64,000 nt of DNA, taken from contig JAMWBK010000001.1 in NCBI GenBank assembly GCA_029953675.1, positions 1,277,001 through 1,341,000 on the forward strand. The letters are read 5' to 3'. The notes beneath the pieces were generated by a model. The model was not told the DNA's origin. It saw only the letters and a program-made list of their open reading frames with translations, and ran no database searches. Below are positions 48,226 through 58,870 of the stretch, one piece after another (the first letter of the stretch is position 1; the number at the start of each line of letters is the position of its first letter). The stretch is from Rhodosorus marinus. Lineage: Eukaryota; Rhodophyta; Stylonematophyceae; Stylonematales; Stylonemataceae. The translations under genes and the position numbers were made by a program.

Positions 48226-49885
48226 AATCATCGGGGTTGCTTGACTAAAAAGTAACTGTGTATGCTCCTCCACGGGTCACTACAGCTCTGTAAGAACTTT
48301 CCGGTCCAGCAGGTTATGAGTCCAGCTCACAGCCTCGGAGAGGTGTGACCTAGGAAGATGAGGAATGAACTGGATTGTAGAGAAGGTTAGAGGAGACCTT
48401 GGCCAAGGAGGACACAGGGGGGACTTTTGTTAACAAAACTAGGTGTATGAGTGTTGTTCATCCTCGACGTTCATATATACTCCGAGTCAACTATACTTGA
48501 TGGCTTCTAGTATCAATATATATGAGGTGCTATCTCTGAGATGCTTGGACTTAGGGAAAACCTTCATGCAGATGCAAGCGTAGCAAAACCCTTAATCCTA
48601 CCCAGGTTTTATCCTATTCACTCAGGTAGCCAACAAAAATACGAATCCCTACTGACGATACAATGGCTCTGTGTTAGTAACCGTAAACTTTACTGCGCAG
48701 CTGCCTACTGCAGCGTATCACTAGTTCTACTACTATCTAGCGAAAAGCTTACGCTAATCCCGCTACCGGGGTCTCATGCTGCGTTCACACGAAAAAACAG
48801 GGACGAGTGGATTCGCCAACTGGTCCACTCCCAGAGCGCCCATAGCTATCTCCGCGTTCCTCGGCCATAATTTGCGGTTGATCTGAGCCCGAACATCGCT
48901 CAGTTCTAAGCTCCGGTGCAACAAATGCTTGCATCTATCTCGTAGAAATTCTTGGGCCATTTGTCCTGTACGCCCAAAGCTCTCGATCGCAATGGGAATG
49001 AGCTTGTCGTCTGGCTTCTCCACTGACATCGCCTCTTTGTAATGTGCCATTTCCACCTCTTCGCTCGTTTCGCTGCATATCCATTCTCTGACCCACTCCG
49101 ATTCACGTTTTTCTCCTGCACTGGCGATGTGACAGTCACATCCAGCGCATACCTTTGGAACGTCCTGGGATGAGTGGCAATGATATCCGGTCTTAGTCGG
49201 TAGTTCTCGAAGTACCCCTCCGGTTCTTGCTTAACGTCGATGAAATTCCCGTGATTCAGCGTCAGCTCCGTCAGATTTCGTCGTACCTTCGCTGCCATAG
49301 TCCCGTCGATGTTGGGCAATGGTTTCACCATTGTACGCCGTTAGTACCATGCGTACTACCACAACTAGTACACTTCCCCGACGTCCGTATGTCCAGTATC
49401 GGCAAACCCAACAGCTGTCGTACATTCACTTGCAGTTCTGCTGTACTCTGTTTTTTCGGCGCGAGCGTCGGCATTTCCCGTAACCACACTCCTGATCCGG
49501 CTCCGGCTGCGGACCGAATTCTGGCCCGATCTTCAGCCGAAATTTGCCCGTGGGATCCCAGTCTTTGGAAAGCTGCATGGTGTGCCTCTCTCGAGAGGGT
49601 TTGTTGAATGCCCTATTTGTCACCAAATCCGACTGAGACAGAACCCCCATCTAAGTGCACTAAATATATATAAGGGCTTCCGAATTGGTTCCCAGTCTCT
49701 TTGTTGACCTACGGGAGTCAAAGAGCCGAACCTGTACGGATATCTTCGGCACGCAGTAGGTGTTTACGTAGAGCTTCAGGGGAGCATTCGATACGTGCAG
49801 ATCAGTCATAATCTGCTAACATTTATAGCACCGCGCCCCCATCGAATGATCACCTTGATGTCCACGCATTTGTCACAAATTGCTC
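48226..49885 (-). mobile_element. D-type non-LTR element, internally deleted
   Basis: Minus strand: 5' region (49885-49651), reading frame from ATG 49650 (MGVLSQSDLVTNRAFN), CTSC/HC zinc-like residues near 49370, endonuclease (49331-48763), then a 3' region (48762-48226). No reverse transcriptase. An even shorter derivative lies at 62755-63408. Confidence 0.75.
48763..49331 (-). pseudogene. R2-like restriction-like endonuclease of the D element
   Basis: Reads YRLRPDIIATHPRTFQRYAL then DVTVTSPVQEKN, i.e. R-P-D-x(12)-LDV, the classical PD..D core. GYAAKRAKRWK and, after one frameshift, AHYKEAMSVEKPDDKLIPIA and ESFGRTGQMAQEFLRDR follow. Same layout as the 12.5- and 16.3-kb fragments; not close to A or B. 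Confidence 0.75.
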
Positions 49886-50385
49886 CTGCTCCAGATCGGT
49901 CTCGGATAGGGCACCGCCCCGCTGTATCGCAGATCTCCTCGCCTCCGATGCTGCCACTAGACGCTCAGGATATGTTTACCTCGCGATTACATGCCCTGTG
50001 GCAGGCGCCCATCTGACGGCTGCCGCCCGCCCCCGGGGAACAGCTGCTTCGGCCCTTCGCCGAGTGAAGAAACGACGGTATGCTGAGAGTGTGGCCAGTC
50101 TGCCTCGCGCTGGGGGTCGCTCCCACCGGTTCCAGCCTTTCACTGTGGAAAGCTTTGGTCACGTGGAGAAGTCGGGTTTGGAATGGTTGCGGAAATGCTT
50201 TACTGAGCATCCTGTTGAATACTTGGAACTTTTGCGGCGTTTAAGTGTCTCTCTGTGGCGATATTCGAGCAGCATGCTTGCCGAGGCGCGCCATCGGCGC
50301 CTGGGTTTGCACGCTTCCCTACCTAGTTCTTAGTTCCTTTTCACGGTTTGCGTAGCGCTTCAGGCTAAGCCAGTAAAGCCATGTG
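49886..50385 (+). mobile_element. family B truncated copy 1 of a plus-strand array
   Basis: Endonuclease core to the end (stop near 50333) and tail CAGGCTAAGCCAGTAAAGCC. A second 3' tail (GTGCGTAGCGCTTTAGGCT, about 50383-50436) follows at once. Confidence 0.8.
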
Positions 50386-50436
50386 CGTAGCGCTTTAGGC
50401 TATGCTAATAAAGCCAATAAAGCCATAAAGCATATG

Positions 50437-50835
50437 TTGACCTCGCGATTGCATGCCCTGTGTCACGGCTGCCGCCCGCCGCCGGGGAACAGCTGCTTCG
50501 GCCTTTCGCCGAGTGAAGGAACGACGGTATGCTGAGAGTATGGCCAGTCTGCCTCGTGCTAAGGGTCGCTCCCACCGGTTCCAGCCTTTCACTGTGGAAA
50601 GCTTGGTCACGTGGAGAAGTCGGGTTTGGAATGGTTGCGGAAATGTTTTACTGAGCATCCTGTTGAATACTTGGAACTTTTGCGACGTTTAGGTGTCTCT
50701 CTGAGGCGATATTCTAGCAGCATGCTTGCCGAGGCGCGCCATTGGCGCCTGGGTTTGCACGCTTCCCGCTTCCCTACCTAGTTTTTAGTTCCTTTTCACG
50801 CTTTGCGTAGCGCTTTAGGTTATGCTAAAAAAAAA
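50437..50835 (+). mobile_element. family B truncated copy 2 of the plus-strand array
   Basis: Begins at ATATGTTGACCTCGCGATTG and ends in TAGGTTATGCTAAAAAA with an A-rich tail. Frame broken by small deletions. Confidence 0.8.
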
Positions 50836-50925
50836 AAACAACCAACAAAACCAATAAAACCACCCCCACATAAAGCAATACGGATATATGGTTTAACACC
50901 ATCGACCTTTGCCTTACCGCTTGCA

Positions 50926-51245
50926 ATGAATGAATTGGTTTAATCGGAGGCTGAAAGAAAAAAAAACCGAGGGGAAGAAAAAGACTAAGCGCGGCGAAGA
51001 TCGTGCGCCTTCAACATCAAAGCAGCGTTCATACGGCGCACTGCAAGAAACTTAACGGGTAAACAACGAGGAGAGACGGTCAGGGCGTTCGCGGAACAAT
51101 TCCAAAAGCCAACGAGAACCAAACAGAATCCATAAAACCAAAGCACTCAATGACCAGAGGTACCAGGCAGAAACACGAATGCCTGGGGAAGACAACGCCA
51201 CCGCATATTCCAACTCTTTGAGACGTTTCATATTGGTGCTAGCGT
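50926..51245 (-). mobile_element. family A fragment at the array border
   Basis: Tail and last about 100 codons on the minus strand, decayed. Its truncated 5' end abuts a family B tail (TATACAGGGCTTTACTGGG), the same pairing seen at 30302. Confidence 0.75.
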
Positions 51246-51252
51246 GGCAGCT

Positions 51253-52146
51253 TATACAGGGCTTTACTGGGCTTTAATAGCATAGCCTGAAGCGCTACGC
51301 AAACCGTGAAAAGGAACTAAGAACTAGGGAGGGAAGCGGGAAGCGTGCAAACCCAGGCGCCAATGGCGCGCCTCGGCAAGCATGCTGCTAGAATATCGCC
51401 TCAGAGAGACACCTAAACGCCGCAAAAGTTCCAAGTATTCAACAGGATGCTCAGTAAAACATTTCCGCAACCATTTCAAACCCGACTTCTCCACGTGACC
51501 AAAGCTTTCCACAATGAAAGGCTGGAACCGGTGGGAGCGGCCCTTAACACGAGGCAGACTGGCCATGCTCTCAGCATACCGTCGTTCCTTCACTCGTCGA
51601 AGAGCCGAAGCGGCTGCCCCTCGGCGGTGGGCGGCAGCCGTGAGATGGGCGCTCGCCACAGGGCATGTAATCGCGAGGTCAACATATGCTGAGCGTCGTG
51701 CAGCAGGGTCTGATACAAGAAGATCTGCGATACAGTGGGCCGGCGCCGTGTCCGAGACCGATCTGGGTAGTCCCGATTCTACCTCAACCGTATGCCCTAC
51801 CCGAGTTAAACATTCGCTTAGGATGTACTTGAGACGAGTGTGGCGCCTCGTGCGGAGACCTCGCAACAGGCCGCATGAACCCAAGAAGTGGTAGCCACAA
51901 GCGTCAACCCGGCTATCACATCCCTGACAGAAAGACGGCCGATTAGAGTGCCACGGGGCTTGTGGCAAACCTAAGTAGATCCGTGCGGCGGAGCGGAAGT
52001 GGAAGGCATCGAGACGGTGACCCGGCGACGAAGGCAGAGTGGTAACCACAGGTGCGAGAGATGGCCTCCCATGCCGCGAAGGCGAGCGGCGGTGGTAGGC
52101 GGTGTGAGTGGACAGTTGAGCAAGATTGCGTGAGCGGCACTGTGAG
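51253..52146 (-). mobile_element. family B array member 1
   Basis: The longest truncated member. An open frame at 52049-51324 encodes LGLPQAPWHSNRPSFCQGC, the CCHC, HCIADLLVSDPAARRSAYVD and the C-terminus. Tail on the left: AGTAAAGCCC-type repeats. Confidence 0.85.
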
Positions 52147-52502
52147 CTTTACTAGCATAGCCTGAAGTGCTACGCATGGCGTGAAAAGGAACTAAGAACT
52201 AGGGAGAGAAGCGTGCAAACTCAGGCGCCGATGGCGCGCCTCGGCAAGCATGCTGCTAGAATATCGCCACAGGGCGGCACTAAAACGCCGTAAAAGCGCC
52301 AAGTACTCAGTAGGATGCTCAGCGAAACATTTCCGCATCCACGCTAAACCTGACTTATCCACGTGACCAAAGCTTTCCACAATGAAAGGCTGGAACCGAT
52401 GGGAGCGACCCTCGGCGTAGGGCAGACTGGCCATGCTCCCAGCATACCGTCGTTCCTTCACTCGTCGAAGAGCCGAAGCGGCTGCCTCTCGGCGGCGAAG
52501 CT
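52147..52502 (-). mobile_element. family B array member 2
   Basis: Last about 110 codons and tail, joined directly to members 1 and 3. The 5' end is at AGCTTCGCCGCCGAGAGG. Confidence 0.85.
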
Positions 52503-53185
52503 TATACTGGACTTTACTGGCTTTATTATCATAGCCTACAGCGCTACGCAAACCGTTAAAAGGAACTAAGAACTAGGTAGGGAAGCGTGCAAACCCAGGC
52601 GCCGATGGCGCGCCTCGGCAAGCATGCTGCTCGAATATCGCCACAGAGAGGCACTTAAGCGCCGCAAAAGTTCCAAGTATTCAACAGGATTCTTTCCGCA
52701 ACCACTCCAAACCCGACTTCTCCACGCGACCAAAGTTTTCCACAATGAAAGGCTGGAACCGGTGGGAGCGACCCTGAGCGCGAGGAAGGCTGGCCATACT
52801 CTCAACATACCGTCGTTCCTTCACGCGGCGAAGGGCCGAAGCAGCTGCTCCCCGGCGACGGGCGGCAGCCGTCAGATGGGCGCTTGCCAGAGGGCATGTA
52901 ATCGCGAGGTCAACTTATGCTGAGCGTCTGGCGCCGGCATCGGAGACGAGGAGATCTGCGATACAGCGGAGCGGTGCCCTATCCGAGACCCATCTGGGTA
53001 GTTCCGATTCCACCTCAACCGTATGCCCTACCCGAGTCAGACATTCGCTGAGAATGTACTTGAAGCGAGTGTGACGCCTCGTACGAAGACCTCTCAACAG
53101 TCCGCATGAACCTAAGAAATGGTAACCGCAAGCATCGATCCGACTCTCACATCCCTGACAGAAAGACGGCCGATTAGAGTGCCAC
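52503..53185 (-). mobile_element. family B array member 3
   Basis: CCHC-endonuclease to tail, with a 20-bp-scale deletion near 52690. The tail carries CCAGTAAAGTCCAGTATA (minus). Confidence 0.85.
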
Positions 53186-53580
53186 TAGCATAGCCTGAGG
53201 CGCTACGCAAGGCGTGAAAAAGAACTAAGAACTAGGGCGGGAAGCGTGCAAACCCAGGCGCCGATGGCGCGCCTCGGCAAGCATGCTGCTAGAATATCGC
53301 CGCAGGGCGACATTCAAACGCCGTAAAAGCGCCAAGTACTCAGTAGGATGCTCAGCGAAACATTTCCGCAACCAGTCAAGCCAGTTCAGGCTATGCTAGT
53401 AAAGTCCTTCTCTGAAGATCACGCGCTTCTAAACCCGACTTATCCACATGACCAAAGCTTTCCACAATGAAAGGCTGGAACGGGTGGGAACGACCCGCGG
53501 CGTAGGGCAGGCTGGCCATGCTCTCAGCATACCGTCGTTCCTTCACTCGTCGAAGAGCCGAAGCTTATTCTGGCTTTATT
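53186..53580 (-). mobile_element. family B array member 4, interrupted
   Basis: Tail and last codons. A piece at about 53380-53430 contains a second B tail in the opposite orientation (CAGGCTATGCTAGTAAAGTC) within the coding part. More tail remnants extend to about 53605. Confidence 0.75.
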
Positions 53581-53605
53581 AGCCTACAGCTTTATTAGCA
53601 TACTA

Positions 53606-53830
53606 ATGACTCGTGTTCTATCGGAACTTCTCCTCCTCGAGATAAAGTTCCGTCTCTAAGTATTGGTTGTCAAAAAATGCTCCGCGGACTCCCGGACTAT
53701 ACGCGCATATCCGTCCCCTGGAGTATCTTCGCGCACTTTAAAACTGTAAACTGGGAAGGTGAGGAATGAATGGTTTGAGGAGACCTTGGCCAAGTAGGAC
53801 AGAGGGGGTCAGTTTCACCCCCTGATTGAA
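53606..53830. repeat. repeat D 3' region
   Basis: Parallel to 43920-44140, up to TTTCACCCCCTGATT. Confidence 0.55.
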
Positions 53831-53831
53831 T

Positions 53832-54310
53832 GAATGGTTTAATCGGAGGCTGAAAAAAAAACCCCGAGGGGAAAAAAAGACTAAGCGCGGCGAAGTACTC
53901 GCGCCTCCAACATCAAAGCGGCATTCATGCGCCACAGCAGGAAACTTAAGCGGGTAAACAACGATTGAAGACGGTCAGGGCGTTCGCGGAACAACTCCCG
54001 AAGCCAGCGAGAACCAACAGAGTCCATGAACCCAAAGCACTCAATGATCAGGGGTACCAAGCGATGTGCTAGTGCCGAAGCACGAACACCAGGGGAAGAC
54101 AAAGCCCCCGCGTATTTGATCTCTTTGCGGCGTCTCATGCTGGCGGCGGCAGATCCACGGCGCTCCCCCGCAGCCGGGAGATAACGACTAGCTTGAGGGT
54201 TAGGAACAGCAAGATCAACGTATGTGGTACGGCGGCTGTCGTCACAGGTGATCACCAGATCGGCTACACGGCGTTCATCATTTTGAAAGTCCGCGACGGG
54301 TAAAGGTTTC
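53832..54310 (-). mobile_element. family A1 insertion in block II (filled site)
   Basis: Young A1 copy with intact last 124 codons (VITCDDSRRTTYVDLAV to ARVLRRA). Block I has the uninterrupted site TTTCACTCCCGGATTCCGG (44135); here GATT flanks both ends. Confidence 0.88.
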
Positions 54311-54556
54311 TCACGTTCGATTACGGGAAAGGTTAACCAAACAATACGAAAAAATACTATCCTTATTTTTATACGTGTTTTAATTTAATATACACCAATA
54401 ATAGCGACCTTACATTCATGGGGGAATATGAATGGTAAATCTGCGTACCAAGTCTCTTTTATTGGTCATATTTGTTTCATATAATTTTATATTCTTGTAT
54501 GTCCAAGGCAGCTCAAGGGAACCGCTGACTTTCTCCAATTCTAAACTTTCCCATTG

Positions 54557-54850
54557 AATGAATTTGTTTAATCGGATCACTGAAAGAAAATTTCCTGAAG
54601 GGGAAAGAACGAGTACGCGCGGCTGAAGATCGCCCGCCTCCAACTTGAAAGTAGCGTTCAGACGCCACAGCAAGAAACTTACACGGATAAGCAAACGAGG
54701 AGGCAGGGTCAGGGCGGTCGCGGAACAGCTCCTGAAGCCAACGAGAACCAACGGAATCCACAAAAACCCAAAGCACTCAACTCGATCCAGAGGTGCCAGG
54801 CGATCAGCCGAGAAGCGCAACACGAATGCCAGGGGAAGACAAAGCCCCTA
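54557..54850 (-). mobile_element. family A fragment in block II
   Basis: Twin of 44373-44680, equally decayed. Confidence 0.75.
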
Positions 54851-55279
54851 CTAATTCGTGCTTCCGACTCAAAAACCCCTGACTTCGGCGGTTAACGAGG
54901 AACAAAAAAGTGTGCAAGGCAAGCCGGCGGAAGTCAAGCCTCGGCTGCAATGGCGTGACTATGTAGTCTGGGCTCAGGACAACTAATCAGTATTGGGTGT
55001 ATTTTTGACAAGAGAACCAATTTTTGGGGGTAAGCACTGATTGAAACGGTCTTAATGCATTCGCCTGATCAGCCATTTGAGCGCTTACATTGTGTTCTCC
55101 TAGGAGTGCGGAAGGAATGAAATGCCCGGGAGGAGGGTTGTATCCTGTTAAGGTCTTTAGGATCGTGGAGCACAAAAGGATAGCAAGAAAGCCTAGCTGT
55201 TCCCTCTCAGATTTTCAAGTTCTGACCTTGGGATGCTCGGCGCCCCTGAGCGCCTTGATATGCACAGGGGAGAACCAAA

Positions 55280-55890
55280 TCTCTAAGGACAGCAATTGAC
55301 TGTTTTCGTTCCAAAGGTGTCCCTGGGATCCGGTTGAAGGGAAAATTGAACCAAAGCTATTCACTCTCGCCCCTGTTTCTGGTGCTTATCCGGGAACTGG
55401 AAGTCCAATGCACCCTGCTCATTTGAAGATTACTTTGTACCGCTTTCTTAAGAGTCTAGACCATCAGATCAATGTGTATTCTGACTGGGGATGTAGACTT
55501 TCGGGGTATACTAGAGTCCAGGTAATGCTCACATCCTTGTCATCTTGCCCTCTGTCTTGCCTGTGCTAAACCTGACTGACTCTCTAGCCAAGGGGAAATC
55601 TATTTATTCGCGCACTCGATATGCACAAGGGAGAACTAGAGCGCAAAGGAGAACAATTGGCTGTTTTCCGTTCAAAGAGTTTCCCTGGATCCGGGTTGAA
55701 GGGGAAGACGAACCAAGGCTATTCATTCTCTCCCTTTGTTTCTGGTGCTCATCACGGAACTGGAAATCCAATGCTGCCTGCCCCCCACTTGAAGATTGCT
55801 CTTGTACCGCTTTCTTAAGAGTCTGGACCATCAGATCAATATGCATTCTGATTGGGGAAGTAAACGTTCGGGGTATAGTATGGGTAGAGG
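55280..55890. repeat. tandem duplication inside block II
   Basis: Two units share CTTGTACCGCTTTCTTAAGA (or a near copy), GACCATCAGATCAAT and CGGGGTATA. Block I has a single unit (45110-45340). Confidence 0.7.
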
Positions 55891-56139
55891 ACCGGCATCT
55901 TACCCCTCTGAAGAGTTCCCGTTCGCATCCTTCTGATTTTTCCTTCTGTCTTCATTGTACTAAACAAGATCGATTCTAGTCAAACGGGAGCATATTTATA
56001 CTCCAGTGCTAGATCACATTCGACCCTTATCTAGACTAAAATCGTTGAGTTTTTAGCCCTCCTCGAACGAAGAATATGATAGAATACGACACATCTGCCC
56101 TAGATCAAACCCGGAGTTGTCCTGCCTTTAGTGGACTTT
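55891..56139. other. non-coding part of block II
   Basis: Matches 45355-45570. Ends at CTGCCTTTAGT, where family B inserted. Confidence 0.45.
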
Positions 56140-56950
56140 ACCGGACTTTACTGGACTTTACTAGCACTAGCATAGCCTGAAGCGCTACGCAAGGCGTGAA
56201 GATGAACTAATAACTAGGGAGGGAAGCATGCAACCCCAGGCGCCGATGGCGCGCCTCGGAAAGCATGTGGAATTTACTAGCATAGCCTGAAGCGCTACGC
56301 AAGGCGTGAAGATGAACTAATAACTAGGGAGGGAAGCATGCAACCCCAGGCGCCGATGGCGCGCCTCGGAAAGCATGTGGAATTTACTAGCATAGCCTGA
56401 AGCGCTACGCAAGGCGTGAAGATGAACTAATAACTAGGGAGGGAAGCATGCAACCCCAGGCGCCGATGGCGCGCCTCGGAAAGCATGTCGCCGGAATATC
56501 GCCAAAGGGAGACACTTAAACGCCTCAAGAGCGCCAAATATTCAGTAGGATGCTCAGCAAAACATTTCCGCAACCACTCTAAACCCGACTTATCGACGTG
56601 ACCAAAGCTTTTCACAATGAATGGCTGGAACCGGTGAGAGCGACCCTCAGCGCAAGGCAGACTGGCCATGCTCTCAGCATACCGTCGTTCCTTAACTCTT
56701 CGAAGGGCTGAAGCCGCGGCCCCCCGGCGGCGGGCGGCTGCGGTGAGGTGGGCGCTGGCCACGGGGCAGGTAATCGCAAGGTCCACATATGTTGAGCGTC
56801 TGGCAGCAGCGTCAGAGACGAGGAGATCGGCTATACAGCGGGGCGGTGCAGAGTCCGAGATGGATCTGGGCAGTTCCGACTCAACCTCAACCGTATGCCC
56901 TATCCGAGTCAAAAATTCGCTGAGGATGTACTTGAGGCGAGTGTGACTTT
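56140..56950 (-). mobile_element. family B triple array in block II
   Basis: Three head-to-tail 3' ends: 56140-56275, 56276-56385 and 56386-56950. The first two are about 110-bp modules from tail to CATGCTTTCC; the third reaches the endonuclease core (161 codons open). CTTTAGT occurs at both outer borders. Block I has the empty site at about 45570. Confidence 0.88.
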
Positions 56951-57480
56951 TTCTTTAGTAGCTTGTGCTTGGATAGTACATTCGACGTACCGGTTCACCT
57001 TGTCGATGGCGCTCCTCCGGTGACCAACGGTCACACTTCTGACCGTTTTAGCAATTGTGCTACAACGTGCTCCCACGGACGGTGTCTCACGGACACTTCC
57101 GGGTCTGAGTCAATACTCACTCACAGTCCTCTGTCGGCCCCCCACCTGACATTCTAGCTTGACGGCTCTGCCGTTATCGGTCTCTAATATCGACATCGCC
57201 GCTGGCGTCAAAACTGATGACTCCGTGCGTTTCGTGGACCCTGCTGACTCCACCACGCGCAGTTGTTGCTGTTGCCAGACGCTCAGTCGCCTCTTCTGTT
57301 GATTTAAGACGTATGCAAACGCCAGTAGCCACCAACCTAGGGGATTCTTTTTCCATAGGGTAGGTCATTAGCGCGAAGAATCATCAAGATTTAGCTGAAC
57401 CCTCCGCTTTGGCATGAACGCTTTTGTTCCTCCCCCCTAGTGAACGATCTCTAACTTGCATTTTGCGGCCTGCGTAGTAT
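56951..57480. other. non-coding part of block II
   Basis: Matches 45571-46075; no gene. Confidence 0.45.
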
Positions 57481-57534
57481 GTTAGGCTATGCTAGTAAAT
57501 CGAGCCGGCCATTGAATAAATTCCCGGCGGGATC

Positions 57535-58235
57535 GCCAGCCGGGTCACCGTCTCGATGCCTTCCACTTCCGCTCCGCCGCACGGATCTACTTAGGTTTGC
57601 CACAAGCCCCGTGGCACTCTAATCGGCCGTCTTTCTGTCAGGGATGTGAGAGCCGGATTGACGCTTGTGGCTACCATTTCTTGGGTTCATGCGGCCTGTT
57701 GCGAGGTCTCCGCACGAAGCGCCACGCTCGTCTCAAGTACATCCTAAGCGAATGTTTGTTTAACTCGGGTAGGGCATACGGTTGAGGTGGAATCGGAACT
57801 ACCCAGATCGGTCTCGGACACGGCGCCGCCCCGCTGTATCGCAGATGTTCTTGTATCAGACCCTGCCGCCCGATGCTCAGCATATGTTGACCTCGCGATT
57901 ACATGCCCTGTGGCAAGCGCCCATCTCACGGCTGCCGCCCACCGCCGAGGGGCAGCCGCTTCGGCTCTTCGACGAGTGAAGGAACGACGGTATGCTGAGA
58001 GCATGGCCAGTCTGCCCTACGCCGATGGTCGCTCCCACCGGTTCCAGCCTTTCATTGTGGAAAGCTTTGTTCATATGGATAAGTCAGGTTTAGAGTGGTT
58101 GCGGAAATGTTTCGCTGAGCATCCTACTGAGTACTTGGCGCTTTCACGGCGTTTGAGTGCCGCCCTGTGGCGATATTCTAGCTTTTCAGGCCTTGCGTAG
58201 CGCTTCAGGCTATGGTAGTAAAGCCCAGTAAAGCC
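57535..58235 (+). mobile_element. family B insertion, plus strand, in block II
   Basis: Encodes LGLPQAPWHSNRPSFCQGC, the CCHC and, after a frameshift near 57770, ESELPRSVSDTAPPRCIADV to the end, with an AGTAAAGCCC-AGTAAAGCCC-AGTATA tail. A separate B tail lies just upstream (57480-57510). Confidence 0.85.
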
Positions 58236-58543
58236 CAGTATAAAACGAGAAAATGCACTAACAAGATCGGCTCCCAACACCAGGCAGTCTATTTACACGC
58301 GAAGACTAGGTCATCATTCAACCTGCAGCTAGACTAAACCTTCGTGCTTCTAGCCTCAGGAGAACTATAAATGCCAATAATACGAATCTTTTGTCCTAAA
58401 CTAAAAACTGGAATCGACATTGTTTTAGCGCTGCTTTCTTGATTAGAACATTCTACATTTTGGTTCACTGGTGGGGATGCTTTTAGTTTACCCCCTAGTG
58501 CTCATTGGGACAAACTCTTTCATAACCATGATACGAATCTGTC

Positions 58544-58556
58544 AAACCATTCGTTC
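58544..58556 (+). mobile_element. 13-bp family A tip with 14-bp target duplication
   Basis: AAACCATTCGTTC, the last bases of family A1, lies between two copies of GATACGAATCTGTC (58530-58543 and 58557-58570). Block I has the empty site (46370). Confidence 0.75.
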
Positions 58557-58583
58557 GATACGAATCTGTCTGGGGACTAACAA

Positions 58584-58686
58584 AATGAATGAATTGGTTT
58601 CTTAATCGGAGGCTGAAAGAAAAATGCCGCGAGGGGAAAAAAGAACACTAGGGACGGCGAAGATCGCGCGCCTCCAACATCAAAGC
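58584..58686 (-). mobile_element. family A remnant upstream of RTX-like copy 3
   Basis: Twin of 46398-46495. Confidence 0.8.
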
Positions 58687-58734
58687 AATATGGTGAGTTG
58701 CAACATTTCCGAGGCAATTCCGATATGGACTGTC

Positions 58735-58742
58735 TATATAAG
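58735..58742 (+). promoter_or_regulatory. TATA box of RTX-like copy 3
   Basis: TATATAAG, 136 bp before the ATG, in the shared promoter. Confidence 0.75.
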
Positions 58743-58870
58743 CTTGTCCGGAGGCAACAGTTCCCCCTTTGGCATGACCTTCGCTGTGGATGAACGTATC
58801 TAGGTCTAGGCCAAAAGGCACTTGAAGCATTGAGGAAAGGAAGCGCCGCTGAAGAGCGAGAAGAAAAGGC

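Noticed and set aside
43186-49885. repeat D as a 5S rRNA or tRNA gene
   Set aside because: It has a GGTTCGGCTCT stretch resembling a Pol III B box, but I could not fit a 5S or tRNA fold, and it precedes an ORF with an ATG.
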